Origin: Sambucus nigra
Taxonomy: Eukaryota > Streptophyta > Magnoliopsida > Dipsacales > Adoxaceae
Direction: 5' to 3'
Length of the DNA stretch: 64,000 nucleotides
NCBI GenBank assembly: GCA_949130495.1
Contig: OX422210.1
Location: 639,182,585 to 639,246,584, forward strand
The notes under the pieces are model-generated. The model had not been told where the DNA came from. It ran no database searches and worked only from the letters and a program-made list of their open reading frames with translations. Below, in pieces: positions 11,617 through 23,574 of the stretch (position 1 is the first letter of the stretch; each line of letters begins with the position of its first letter). The position numbers and the translations under genes are program-made.

Positions 11617-14177
11617 ATGGCTGATCATCCTAAATCCAGCAATCAAAACGCTGGGATCCCTCCAAATCTTCCATCTACTCCTCCAAATGTTCAAGATCTG
11701 GCTGGTATAATGGCTAATTTGGCCCAAGGATAAACAACTATGTAAGAAACTATGCGTCAACTCATACAAACCGTTTAAGACGGAATACCAGCCCAATCAG
11801 GGCAACGAAGCGTTCAGAGAAACTCTCGTTTACTCTCTTCGCGAAGATAAACGTTATTCCCAGAAGAATCCTAGTGTAGACGCACCGATTCATATCGTAC
11901 TGAGAGATCCAATGATCCTTCTTATCAGCCTGGACGGACTTCCTCGGTACGAGCTACAAATACTCAACAAAACATCACTCTATCCCCAGAAAGGACAAGT
12001 GCTCTTGAAAGATTAAGTAGAGTCTCACCTTTTGATCGTCTAGGTCCTAGGAGGAATTAAAGTCCCCCTAGGATTGTGTAGAGGAATTCTCAACGACCAT
12101 TTGATATGAAGGAAGGCTCTGCCCAATCACGACCAGCTGCTGGGCATGAAAGATCCTAAGAGGCTAATTCAACATGATCAGTTGCTCGAACCAATAGGAT
12201 CGGAGAGGGAAATCATGCATGAAAAGGCTCAATTCAAAGGTTGGAGGATAGATTAAGGGAGATGGCTAAAAATAAGAATCCTCTACAAAGGACCTTTGTT
12301 CGAGGAACTCAATTCATACAAGAGATTGTGGATTTTCCCACACCGTCGAAATTCAAAGCCCCAGTAGTAACACCAAAATACGATGGCAAAACTGATCCTG
12401 TTCTCCATATAGAACAATACCAAGCAGCTGCTGATATCTATGCTGTTCCAGACGAGATGCGATGCCGGGCATTTTCAGGAACCCTTACTGGATCTGCTCA
12501 GATGTGGTACAATAACCTTCCTCGGGAGAAAATTGCGACTTTCTTTCAGCTAGCAGAGCTCTTCATTGGAAATTTTTGTTTTGGAGCTAAGCCAGTCAAA
12601 CGAGTAGCACACTTGCTAAGTGTTAGACAAAAGCAGGTGAGAGCACCAAGGATTATATTACTCTTTTTAATAACGAGAAACTAGAAGTAATTGATTACGA
12701 GGAGAAAAATGCAATTACTGCTTTGATGAGTGGATTGTTTCCCAATAAATTGTACTATACTTTAGCCAAAGATCCACCCAGGACCATGAAGGGACTGATG
12801 GCAAAAGCAGTAAAAATCATGAATGCTGAGGAGGCCATGGTTGCCAAGAAGAACGCAGACAATAAGGAGATCAAGGTGGAAGATGGTAAAACTGAAAAGA
12901 AGGAACAAAAGAACAATGGTGGTAATAGGCAATCAAAGGGTAAGCAAGCATTGGAACAAATGAAGAAATATGGAAATTATACTCCCTTGAAGGTAGATAT
13001 AAATCACATTCTGGAAGAGATCAAGAATAGCGAGGAACTAGCTTGGCCAGCAAAAATGAAGGCAGATCCTGATAAGAGAGACAAGTCCAAATATTGCGAA
13101 TTCCATAAAGATCATGGTCACACGACCAAGCGTTGTATAGCTCTTCAGAATGAAATTGAAGCACTCATTAGACGAGGAGAACTATCCAAGTATGTTGATC
13201 GTCAGAACAGTGGTCGAACCAATGAACGAGGAAGGCAAAGGTCTAAATCTCCTCTCCGAGCGAAAGATGACAAGAAAAGGGATTATGAAGATGATCCAGA
13301 AGATGACTCCGATCTCCCTAAAAGACCGAGACAACCAGAACGTGAGGTATTTTCAATTCGTTTTGGATCATTTGGTTGCAATGTTATTAGAGGTGGAAAT
13401 GCAGGAGGTGGAGACCTTACTGCAGAGAGGAAAGCTTACCTCAGTGAGGCTCAAGCTTGTTCGTACATTCAACGAATAAATCTAGCTGAAGATGATTGCC
13501 CGAGGAAGGTAAACAAAGATAAACTGGTCATCGGTTTTTCTAAGAACGACCTTGCAGGTGTGTTATATTCTCATGATGACCCATTGGTGATCAAAATGAG
13601 GATGAAGGAAGTAGTGATTTCACGAGTATTGGTACATAATGGCAGCTCGGCAGATATTATGTTCTACCCATGTTTTGATAGTTTGAACCTAAAACTATCC
13701 CAGTTGGAGCCATATCATAGGACCCTCCTCGTTTTTACTGGCGATAAAGTTTTTCCCCTCGGGACGATCAAGTTGGATATGTTCATCGGTAAATGGTCTG
13801 CTTGTCGAACAGAAAGTGTGCGCTTTTTTGTGTTGGATAAAAATGTCCAGTCAACTTATAATATCATCATAGGAAGAGTAGGTTTGAAGAAGTTCGAAGC
13901 AGTACCATCTACTGTACATCAATGTTTAAAATTCCCTACCAACTTTGGAGTAGGAGTAATGAAGGGCGACCAAAAAGTATCTCGGGAATTATACTATTTA
14001 TCTACCGAGCAGGAAGAGCGTGAAGAATCCAGGAAGAAAACTACTACTTATCAGGTTGATGAGATAGAAGATGCGAAGATTGAGACTTTAAACCTAAGAG
14101 ATGAGTCTCAGCTCGTTAAGGGTCAAGTCATGGAGGCTACTAAAAATATCATTCTAGACGACGAACACCCGGAATGA
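11617..14177 (+). pseudogene. gag-pro: gag-protease of element B
   Basis: It starts at ATG 11617 (MADHPKSSNQN), with many stops before 12241. The gag domain is open from 12241 to a one-base deletion near 12632 (the frame shifts just after LLSVRQK). It reopens in the shifted frame to 14177 and includes the zinc knuckle (CEFHKDHGHTTKRC, about 13096-13138) and the protease. The protease active site reads VHNGSS instead of VDNGSS: the catalytic Asp codon is His CAT at 13635-13637, so the enzyme would be dead even without the breaks. The stop at 14175-14177 replaces an Arg codon found in A and C. It matches A and C over its whole length. Confidence 0.92.
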
Positions 14178-16218
14178 ACAACTTAAATCGGTACGTCGTT
14201 GGATGATCCAATAAAACAGGAATTGATAGCTTTCCTGAGAAGCAGGAAACAAACTTTTGCATGGAGCCACGAAGACATGCCAGGGATAGACCCAACCTTC
14301 CTATGTCATGAGCTTAATGTGAACAAGGAAATCAAGCCAGTGAAGCAAAGAAGAAGAGTGTTCAGCCCTGAAAAGAACCAAGCTATACAAGAAGAGGTCG
14401 AGAAGCTTCAGAAAGCCTGTTTTATTGAGGATGTCAAATATCGTGATTGGCTAGCTAATGTGGTGATGGTAAAGAAGAAAAACAACAAGTGGAGGATGTG
14501 TGTGGACTTTACTGATCTTAATAAAGCTTGTCCAAAAGATCATTTCCCTCTGCCTCGAATCGATCAATTGGTGGATGCTACCTCAGGACACGAATTGTTG
14601 GGTTTCATGGATGCTTATTCTGGTTACAACCAGATTAAAATGAAGCCTGAAGATAGGGAGAGTACCTCTTTTATCACCTCAAGGGGAACTTATTGTTATT
14701 TTTGAACTTAAAAATGCAGGTGCAACGTATCAGCGGTTGATGAACAAGGTGTTTGCAGAGCAAATCAGTCACAATATGGAGGTTTATGTTGACGATATGC
14801 TGACGAAGAGTAAGAAATCTGCTGATCATCTAACTGACCTTGGCCAGACCTTTGATCAACTAGATAAATATCAAATGAAGTTAAACCCTACCAAATGCAC
14901 ATTCGGAGTACGAGAAGGAATGTTTGTCAGGTATATTGTCAACCAACGAGGTATTAAAGCGAACCCTGAAAAGATCAAGGCTCTATTAGGGCTACGATCT
15001 CCAACGACGAAGAAGAAAGTGCAAAGTCTCACAGGGCGAGCTGCAACACTTAATAGATTTATGTCACGAGCAACTGATAGATGTCTCCAATTCTTCAAAA
15101 CACTCCGAAAAAAGTTTGGATGGAATGATGAATGCGAGAAGGCCCTTCAAGAGTTGAAGAAATACCTGGGAGCACCTCCATTGTTGTCTAGACCAGTGAT
15201 GGGAGAAAGACTGTACTTGTACCTAGCAGTTTCGGAAAACCCAGTGAGCTCGGCGTTAATAAGAATGGATGATGGAGTATAAAAACCAATCTATTACACT
15301 AGCAAGGCCTTTCGAGGAGAAGAGACCAGATATCCAAGACTGGAAAAGTTGGCACTAGCGTTGATAGAAGCGAGTAGAAGAATGAGGCCATATTTCCAAG
15401 CTCATACCATAGTCGTGTATACTGATATGCCGTTAAGGCAAGCTCTTCATAAACCAAAAAAATCAGGGAGATTGATGTACTGGGCAATAGAACTTGGCGA
15501 ATATGACATAGTTTATGAGCCTAGATCGTCGCTTAAAGGGCAGGCAGTGGCAGATTTTATCGCAGAGTTCACCTGTCCTGATACTTCTGTAGAGCAAAAG
15601 TTGAGAACCGATCAACCTGTGGATGTTATAGGATCATCAAATTTAAACCCCGACCAACTTAAGTTGGTTGACGAGCAAGAGAAGATGGTCGACGAGCAAC
15701 GAGAAGTGCTAGAGGAGGATACAAAGAAGCAACAAACATTCCACCGAGGAATTTTATTTGATCAAAAATTTTATGATCAGTTACCCATATGGAATTTGTA
15801 TGTATATAGCTATCCGTTCAATGCAGATAGTGGAGCAGGAATTATTTTGAAAAGTCCAGATGAGTTCGATATGGAGTATGCTCTGCGCTTTCAATTTAAA
15901 GCTTCTAATAACGAGGCCGAATATGAAGCAATGATTGCAGGTTTAAGTCTAGCCAGAACGATGAAGGCAGAGCAGGTTGTTGTATTCAGCGATTCGCAGG
16001 TAATCGTAAATCAAATTCTTGGAATATATGCGGCAAAGGGAGAGTTTATGACCAAGTACCATGCAAAAGTAATGGAATTGGTATCGAGTTTTATTGTTGT
16101 TCAACTGGTCAGAGTACCGAGACTAGAAAATGCAAGAGCAGATGCACTAGCCCGATTAGCATCAGCCACACGCACCGAGCTACGAAGAACAATCCCAATA
16201 GATATTCTCACTGATTAG
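14178..16218 (+). pseudogene. pol: RT, RNase H and second RNase H of element B
   Basis: RT fingers and palm run from about 14270. A net 10-base loss near 14700 removes the NVMPFGLKN region and shifts the frame. Reading resumes to YVDD (14785-14796). Stops fall at 15280-15282 and 16216-16218. The first RNase H (about 15150-15590) ends with the GQAVADFIAEFT segment typical of gypsy pol. The second, Tat-specific RNase H (about 15784-16190) keeps NEAEYEAM, FSDSQ and RADALARLA, but its first catalytic Asp is gone: LYVYSYPF stands where C has LYVDGSSC. Not functional. Confidence 0.92.
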
Positions 16219-17105
16219 AGCATAAATGAAGATCTGGTCATAAACTTCATTTCTCTTGATTTGGGACCATCATGGATGGATCCCATCAGGGCCTATATTG
16301 AAGAGGGAACTTTACCAATTAACAAACTCACAGCTAAGAAATTGAAGTTCAACGCTGCTCGTTATGTACTAACCAATGGTATTTTATATAGACGAGGAGT
16401 TATATCAGCGCTACAGAGATGTGTTCATCCCTCTGAAGTGAAAGACTTGATCGAAGAAGTTCATGAGGGATCTTGTGGAGCCCATGTAGCTGGTCGAACG
16501 CTCTTACGAAGGATAACCACGTAGGGGTATTACTGGCCGACAATGAGGGCTGACTGCGCAGCGTATGCTAAAAAATGTGACAAATGCCAACTCTTCTCGT
16601 CCATCCGAAGAACTCCTCAGGAATTGTTAACACCCATAACATCCTCTTGGCCATTCGTTATACGGGAAATAGACTTGGTCGGACCACTACCAACAACTAA
16701 AGGAAGATTCAAATACTTAGTGGTCACAGTGGATTATTTTACTAAATGGGTGGAAGTTGAACCTCTCATTGATATGACATACAACAAAGTCTATCAATTT
16801 ATTTAGAAAAATATAATTTACAGATACGGCCTCCCACATGCGTTCATTACTGACCATGGAACCCAGTTTGACAATGAAGAATTCGCTGCGTATTATTAAC
16901 AATCGAATGTATTGAAGGTCCATTCTTCACCAGGTCATCCCCAAAGCAATGGACAAACTGAGGTAACGAACAGAACGTTGCTAAATGGTTTGAAAAAATA
17001 ACTGGATAATGCAAAGGAAAATTGGATTAACGAGCTACAGTCTGTGCTTTGGGCATATCGCACCACACCATGAACAACAACTGGAGAGTCCCCATACATT
17101 CTGGC
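16219..17105 (+). pseudogene. int: Integrase of element B, N-terminal and core part
   Basis: The zinc-binding HHCC region is visible (HEGSCGAH, CDKCQ), then the core with Asp in EIDLVGPLP, Asp in TDHGTQF and Glu in GQTEVTNR. Stops interrupt it in GRTLLRRITT*, near 16804, in EEFAAYY*, in GLKK* and in YRTTP*. Element C is inserted after the CTGGC at 17101-17105. The gene continues at 29292. The GPY/F-like C-terminal region is therefore more than 12 kb away. Confidence 0.93.
17101..17105 (+). repeat. Target-site duplication of element C (CTGGC)
   Basis: CTGGC immediately precedes the 5' LTR of C and is repeated directly after its 3' LTR at 29292-29296. Both copies fall at the same point of B's integrase, which proves the nested insertion. 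Confidence 0.97.
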
Positions 17106-17668
17106 TGTTGATACCAAAATTAATATGCTGATATGGACGAATAATACGAAGACATGTGTCAATCTACGTGGCACAATAGCAACGAGGAAGTTCATTTCCC
17201 CGACCAACTCATGTTCTCTCCGAGCAACGAGGATACACCGAGGAACTTTAGCACTCCGAGGTACTCTAGCGCTCCGAGGAACTCCTGAGAAACGAGCAAC
17301 TAAGGCGGTCCAAGCTGCATCTCGGCCGTAGCATTAATTGCCAGATAATCAACAGTTCAACTATTCATTGAATGTTTATCATCTTGACGCACACGCTGCA
17401 TTAAATGTATTACCCTTTCATATGTATATCATTTAATGTATCAACCCTTTCATGTACAGCCTAAGGGCTATAAATACCTTGTATCACCCTCATTCAAAGG
17501 GACCGGAATTTCTTGAGAGAATTTGTACTCGAGAATTCCCAAACATTCAGTAATAACATAACAGTGGACGTAGGCCATTCATATAAGGCTGAACCACTTT
17601 AAAATCTTTGTCTCATTTTATTTATCTGTGATTGAATAATTAGAGCGATCTAATTTTTTACATCAACA
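17106..17668 (+). repeat. 5' LTR of element C
   Basis: TGTTGATACCAAA...ACATCAACA, 563 bp. TATAAATA at 17469-17476 is preceded by AGCCTAAGGGCT. The U5 hairpin motif AGTGGACGTAGGCC...GGCTGAACCACT is at 17563-17598. Confidence 0.97.
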
Positions 17669-17671
17669 GAT

Positions 17672-17690
17672 TGGCGCCGTCTGTGGGAAC
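17672..17690 (+). other. Primer-binding site of element C
   Basis: TGGCGCCGTCTGTGGGAAC begins three bases after the LTR end. The first nine bases fit a tRNA-Asp-type primer site of plant gypsy elements; the remainder fits less well. Confidence 0.85.
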
Positions 17691-17731
17691 GATTGTTACT
17701 ATCATTTTTCACCAAAAATCATTCATCATCA

Positions 17732-19546
17732 ATGGCGGATAATCCAGAATCTAGTAATCGAAACGCTGGAAATACTGGAAATCCTCTGAATCCCTCTGCA
17801 CCTCCAGATCTCGCCGGGATTATGACGAATCTGGCTCAAGGACAAACCGCCATGCAAGAAACAACGAGGCAACTCATAAAAACCCTTCATGGCGGTGCAC
17901 CTGCACGTTCAAGATAGCAAAGTCGTCAGAGGCAAACTTATTTACTTTCTTCACGATCTAGGCGTACTGAGTCACGTCGTAATGAGGAGTCTGATGATTT
18001 CTCTTATCAACCTGGGCGAACTTCGTCAATAAGGGCTACAGATACTGATCAACATATCACCCTCTCTCCAGAAAGACCCAGTGCTTTAGAAAGACTGAGT
18101 AGGGTGTCTCCTTTCAGTCGATTAGACCTTAGGAGGAATAGGAGTCCACCTAAGACCATGTCGAGGAGTTTTTGATAACCATCAGATCTAAGAGAAGGAT
18201 CAGCACAATCACGACCAGTTGCTCGTCAAGATAAATCTCAGGAGGCTACTTCAGAATGATCTATTGCTCGAACTAACAAGCTCGATGAAGGAAATGATGC
18301 ATGGAAAGGTTCCATCCAACGGTTGGAGGATAGATTGGGAGAAATGGCCAAGGCAAATAACCCCCTACAACGAACTTTTGTTCGAGGAACACCTTTTGTA
18401 CAGGCCATTGTGAATTTTCCTACACCGTCAAAGTTCAAAGCACCTGTAGTGACCCCCAAATATGATGGAAAGACAGATCCTGTTCTTCATATAGAGCAAT
18501 ATCAAGTTGCTGCCGACATCTATGTCGTCCCCGACGAGATGAGATGCAGAGCGTTCTCAGGAACTCTTACTGGAGCTGCCCAGATATGGTACAACAATCT
18601 TCCTCGGGGTAAGATTTCAACTTTCTTTCAGTTGGCCGATTTGTTTATTGGCAATTTCTGTTTTGGAGCAAAGCCAGTAAAACGAGTAGCACACTTGTTA
18701 AGTGTTAGACAAAAATATGGTGAGAGTACTAGAGATTACATAACTCGTTTCAATAACGAGAAGATGGAAGTCATAGATTACGAAGAAAAGACAGCAATCA
18801 CCGCCTTGATGAGTGGATTGTTGCCTAATAAATTGTATTACACCTTGGCGAAAGATCCACCTAAAACTATGTCAGAGTTGATGGCAAAAGCGGCCAAAAT
18901 CATGAATGCCGAGGAAGCTATGGCTGCAAAGAAGAATATGGATAAAGACACCAAGGTGGACGTCGACAAGTCTAAAAATAAAGTGCATAAGGGCAATGGC
19001 GGTGACAAACGTTTCAAAAATAATAAATCATCATGGGAAGTCCTGAAGAAATACGACAATTATACTCCTTTGAAAATGGGTATTCATCAAGTCTTGGAAG
19101 AAATCAAGAACAACGAGGAGGTAAAATGGCCAAAGAAACTGAGGTCAGACCCTGATTCGAGGAGTAAGGATAAATATTGCGAGTTTCATAAAGATCATGG
19201 TCACATGACCAAAAACTGCATAGCTCTTCAGAACGAGATTGAAACACTCATCCGAAGAGGAAAGCTAGCAAAATATGTTGATCGGGGAGGTGAAAGAAAA
19301 AATAACGACCGAGCTAGAGAGAGGTCTAGATCTCCTCGTCGAGCAGATGAGAAAAAGAAGAGAAACCATGAAGATGATCCAGATGATGACCCCGACCTTC
19401 CCAAGAAACCAAGACAGCCAGAACGAGAGGTATTTTCTATACGTTTTGGGTCATTTGATTGTAATGTCATTACAGGAGGAGATGCAGGAGGAGGAGACCT
19501 TACTGCAGAAAGAAAGGCTTACCTTGGAGGGGCTCAAGCATGCTAA
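17732..19546 (+). pseudogene. gag: gag of element C
   Basis: Starts at ATG 17732 (MADNPESSNRN) just after the primer site. The disordered N-terminus contains stops at 17915-17917, 18173-18175, 18176-18178 and 18257-18259. Three of these replace Arg codons of relatives. From 18260 the frame is open to 19546. The retrotransposon gag domain (about 18441-18720) contains YDGKTDPVLHIEQYQ and TLTGAAQIWYNNLP. A charged region and the zinc knuckle (CEFHKDHGHMTKNC, about 19176-19217) follow, then a Lys/Arg/Asp-rich tail. The stop at 19544-19546 replaces a Ser codon. It would build the virus-like particle. Confidence 0.93.
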
Positions 19547-20081
19547 TATATTCAGCGAATAAATCTGGCCGAGGACGATCGTCCGAGGAAGGTAAACAAA
19601 GAGAAGCTGGTCATTGGCTTTTCAAAAAACGACCTAGCAGGTGTTCTTTATCCTCACGACGATCCTCTGGTGATCAAAATGAGGATGAAGGAAGTAGTGA
19701 TTTCAAGGGTGTTGGTAGACAATGGAAGTTCGGCAGACATCATGTACTATTCATGCTTTGACAGCTTGAATCTGAAATTATCTCAATTGGAACCGTATCA
19801 CAGACCCCTCCTGGGTTTTGCTGGCGAGAAAGTTTTTCCACTTGGGACGATCAAGTTGGATATATTCATTGGAACCTGGCCTGCTTGTCGAACAGAAAGA
19901 ATACGCTTCTTTGTGATGGATAAGAATGTGCAGTCAGCCTACAACATCATCATGGGAAGAGTTGGTTTGAAGAAGTTCGAAGCAGTTCCATCTACAGTAC
20001 ATCAGTGCTTAAAATTCCTAACAAACTTTGGAGTAGGAGTTGTGAAAGGTGATCAAAAAGTAGCTCAGGAATGCTATCTGC
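19547..20081 (+). pseudogene. pro: Aspartic protease of element C
   Basis: Same frame as gag. Active-site motif VDNGSSADI has its Asp codon at 19718-19720. The flap-side hydrophobic segment (NIIMGRVGLKKFEAVPST) lies near 19940-19995. A deletion of about seven bases near 20078, at ECY..LPSEQ, moves the reading frame to the one used by pol; A and B are intact there. It would mature the Gag-Pol polyprotein. Confidence 0.9.
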
Positions 20082-21678
20082 CGAGCAAAAGGAGCTTGAG
20101 GAATCAAGGAAAAAGACTACTACCTACCAGGTGGAAGAAGATACAGAGATTGAAACTCTCGGTCCCAGAGATGAATCCCAACTTGTAAAAGGACAGGTGG
20201 TGGAATCTACAGAAAATGTTATTCTGGACGACGAGCACCCTGAACGAGTAACCCAGATAAGTTCATCGTTGGATGCTTCAATAAAACAGGAGTTGATAAC
20301 TTTCTTGAGAAATAGGAAGAAAACTTTTGCATAGAGTCATGAGGACATGCTAGGAATAGATCCAAACTTCTTATGTCACGAGCTCAATGTGAATAAGGAG
20401 ATCAAGCCCGTAAAATAGAGAAGAAGGGTATTTAGCCCCGAGAAGAATCAAGCTATTCAAGAGGAGGTCGACAAGCTCCAGAAAGCCCAATTCATTGAAG
20501 ATGTGAAGTATTCGGACTGGTTGGCAAATATGGTGATGGTAAAAAAGAAAAACAATAAATGGAGAATGTGTGTTGATTTCACTGATCTCAACAAGGCCTG
20601 CCCAAAGGATCATTTTCTATTGCCCAGAATTGACCAACTAGTAGATGCTACCTCTGGGCACGAGCTGCTCAGCTTCATGGACGCTTATTCAGGCTACAAC
20701 CAGATCAAGATGAAACCTGAAGATAGGGAGAGTACTTCTTTTATTACCCCTAGGGGTACTTATTGTTATAATGTTATGCCTTTTGGTTTAAAAAATGCAG
20801 GAGCGACATACCAGCGGCTGATGAACAAGGTTTTTGCCGAACAAATCAGTTGCAATATGGAAGTCTATGTCGATGATATGCTGACAAAAAGCAAGAAAGT
20901 TGTTGATCATCTAGTTGATTTAAGTCAGACTTTTGATCAACTGGATAAATACCAGATGAAGCTCAACCCGACGAAGTGCACATTTGGAGTACGAGAAGGA
21001 ATGTTTCTCGGGTACATTGTCAACCAACGAGGCATTGAGGCAAATCCAGAAAAGATCAAAGCTCTTTTAGGGTTGCGATCTCCAACAACAAAGAAAGAAG
21101 TGCAGAGTCTTACAGGACGAGTTGCAGCGCTCAACATATTTGTATCTCGAGCAACAGATAGATGCTTACCATTCTTCAAAACACTTCGAAAAACTTTCGA
21201 GTGGAATGATGAATGTGAAAAAGCCTTTCAAGACTTGAAAAAATATCTGGGAACACCTCCACTGTTGTCAAGGCCAATAACGGGAGAAAAGTTATACTTA
21301 TACCTAGCAGTATCAGAGCATGCAGTCAGCTCGGCATTGATCAGATTGGAGAATGGAGTCCAGAAGCCAATTTATTACACAAGTAAGGCTTTCCGAGGTG
21401 CAGAGATTAGGTACCCAAAGTTAGAAAAATTGGCATTGGCATTAATTGAAGCAAGTAGAAGAATGAAGCCATATTTTCAGGCCCATACCATCGTCGTTTA
21501 TACCGACATGCCATTGAGACAAGCCCTTCATAAGCCAGAAAAGTCAGGGAGACTGATGTACTGGGCAATAGAGCTCGGTGAATATGATATTGTGTATGAA
21601 CCCAGATCATCATTGAAAGGGCAAGCTGTAGCAGATTTTATAGCAGAGTTTACATATCCTGATACCCCCGAGGAATAA
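20082..21678 (+). pseudogene. pol: Reverse transcriptase and first RNase H of element C
   Basis: RT motifs in order: MCVDFTDLNKACPKD (about 20563), FMDAYSGYNQIKM (about 20674), NVMPFGLKNAGATYQRL, YVDD at 20866-20877, and the thumb GYIVNQRGIEANPEKIKAL. The first RNase H follows (about 21285-21640), with YTDMPLRQALHKP but lacking the usual first Asp (LYLYLAVSE), as in other Tat elements. Stops are at 20332-20334 (Trp in B), 20416-20418 (Gln in B and A) and 21676-21678 (Gln in A). The open run 20419-21675 contains the whole RT core with its catalytic residues. Confidence 0.94.
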
Positions 21679-22497
21679 AAGTTGCTCACTGATCAACCTG
21701 TGGATGTTACAGGATCAACAGACATAAGTCCAGACCAACTCCGATTGGTAAAAGGGCGAGAAGAGATGGTCGACGAGGAGCAAAAATTAACAGGGGAGGA
21801 TGGAAGAGAACATCAGATATTTCACCGAGGAACTCTATTGGATAAGAAATTTGAAGACGAGTTACCTACATGGAGATTGTATGTAGATGGGTCATCTTGC
21901 ACAGCAGGCTGTGGAGCAGGGATTGTTTTGAAAACCCCAGACGAGATTGATATAGAATATGCCTTGTGATTTCAATTCAAAACCTCCAATAATGAGGCTG
22001 AGTATGAGGCCATGATAGCAGGTCTTAATTTAGCAAAGATTATGGAAGCACAACAAGTGATGGTATTCAGTGATTCTCAATTAATTGTGAATCAGGTGAT
22101 GGGAACATATGCGGTTAAAGGAGAACTAATGGTCAAGTATCATGCAAAGGTAATGGAATTGTTGGCAGAATTTGATGCCATTCAGTTGATCAGAATACCC
22201 AGAATAAAAAATGCACAAGCAGACGCACTGGCCCGACTAGCATCAGCTACTCGTACCGAGCTGCGAAGAACGATACCAATTAAAGTACTGGAAAGTCGGA
22301 GCATAGATGAAGACCTGACAATGAATGTTATTACCCTTGATTTAGGACCATCTTGGATGGATCCCATCAGGGCATATATTGAAGAGGGAGAATTGCCAGA
22401 GGACAAGCTCGCGGTAAAGAAATTGAAGTTTAAAGCTGCTCGGTATGTACTAACTAATGGTGTTTTGTATAGACGAGGAATTATGGTGGGGTTGTAG
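21679..22497 (+). pseudogene. Second (Tat-type) RNase H and integrase leader of element C
   Basis: The second RNase H carries all four acidic positions: Asp in LYVDGSS (21886-21888), Glu in NEAEYEAM, Asp in FSDSQL and Asp in QADALARLA. A stop at 21967-21969 (DIEYAL*FQF) replaces an Arg codon of B. The part from about 22330 (LGPSWMDPIRAYIEEG) is the linker into integrase. A stop at 22495-22497 replaces a Gln codon (CAG in B). Presence of a second, archaeal-like RNase H is a hallmark of the Tat clade. Confidence 0.92.
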
Positions 22498-23574
22498 AGA
22501 TGTGTACACCCCTCCGAGGTGAAAGAATTGATTGAAGAAATCCATAAAGGGTCTTGTGGAGCACATGTGGCAGGTCGGACACTTTTGCAAAGAGTGATGA
22601 CGCAAGGATACTACTGGCCGACGATGAGGGCTGATTGTATAGCCTATGCTAAGAAATGTGACAAGTGCCAACGTTTTTCCTCCATCCGACGAAATACACA
22701 AGCATTGTTGACACCCATAACTTCCCCTTGGCCATTTGCCATGTGGGGAATTGATTTGGTTGGACCATTGCCGACCACTCGAGGAAGATTCAAGTACCTC
22801 ATCGTCGCAGTAGATTATTTTACTAAGTGGGTAGAGGCTGAACCCCTTATCGATATGACGTACGAGAAAGTATACCAGTTTGTTTGGAAGAATATCATCT
22901 GTAGATATGGTCTCCCTCATACCTTCATCACAGACCATGGAACATAATTCGACAACGAGGAGTTTGCTGCCTATTGTCAACAATCAAACATCCTGAAGAC
23001 CCATTCAGCACCAGGTCATCCTCAAAGCAATGGGCAGACTGAGGTGACAAACAGAACGCTACTAAATGGTTTGAAGAAGAGGCTAAGTGAGGCTAAAGCT
23101 AATTGGATTAATAAGCTACAGTCAGTATTGTGGGCTTACCGAACAACTCCCCTAGCAGCAACTGGAGAATCACCATACATGCTGGCATTTGGAAGTGAGG
23201 CTGTAATACTTGCTGAGTTGGGTCTCCCAACACATAGAGTGCTGAATTTCAATTCCCCAGTCAGTGACTTGTTGAGAAGATTAGATTTGGACATGCTCGA
23301 GGAGGTTAGAGAAGAGGCAGCCATTTGGAATGCTGCTTACCAATAACGCACAGCTCTGTTCTACAATAAAAGGGTGAAGAAATGCGACTTAAAAGAAGGG
23401 GATTATGTGCTAAAGAAGGTCATTCAGAAGCACAATAAGCTTGAAGCCAACTGGCATGGACCTTACCGAGTTACAGAAGTTGTTCGATCAGGAACTTACC
23501 GAATAGCAACTCTAGAAGGAGAGGAATTCAAGAATGTTTGGAATGCTGAACACCTTCGTAAGTATTATCAGTAA
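22498..23574 (+). pseudogene. int: Integrase of element C
   Basis: HHCC zinc-binding domain: CVHPSEV, HKGSCGAH, CDKCQRF (about 22501-22675). Core DDE: Asp in GIDLVGPLP, Asp in TDHGT, Glu in GQTEVTNR (about 22750-23050). The C-terminal domain has the GPY-like motif WHGPYRVTEV and ends EHLRKYYQ before the stop at 23572-23574. Stops at 22945-22947 and 23344-23346 both sit at Gln codons. Only two nonsense changes break the gene and no frameshift was seen. It would insert the cDNA, making the 5 bp duplication seen at its own flanks. Confidence 0.94.
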
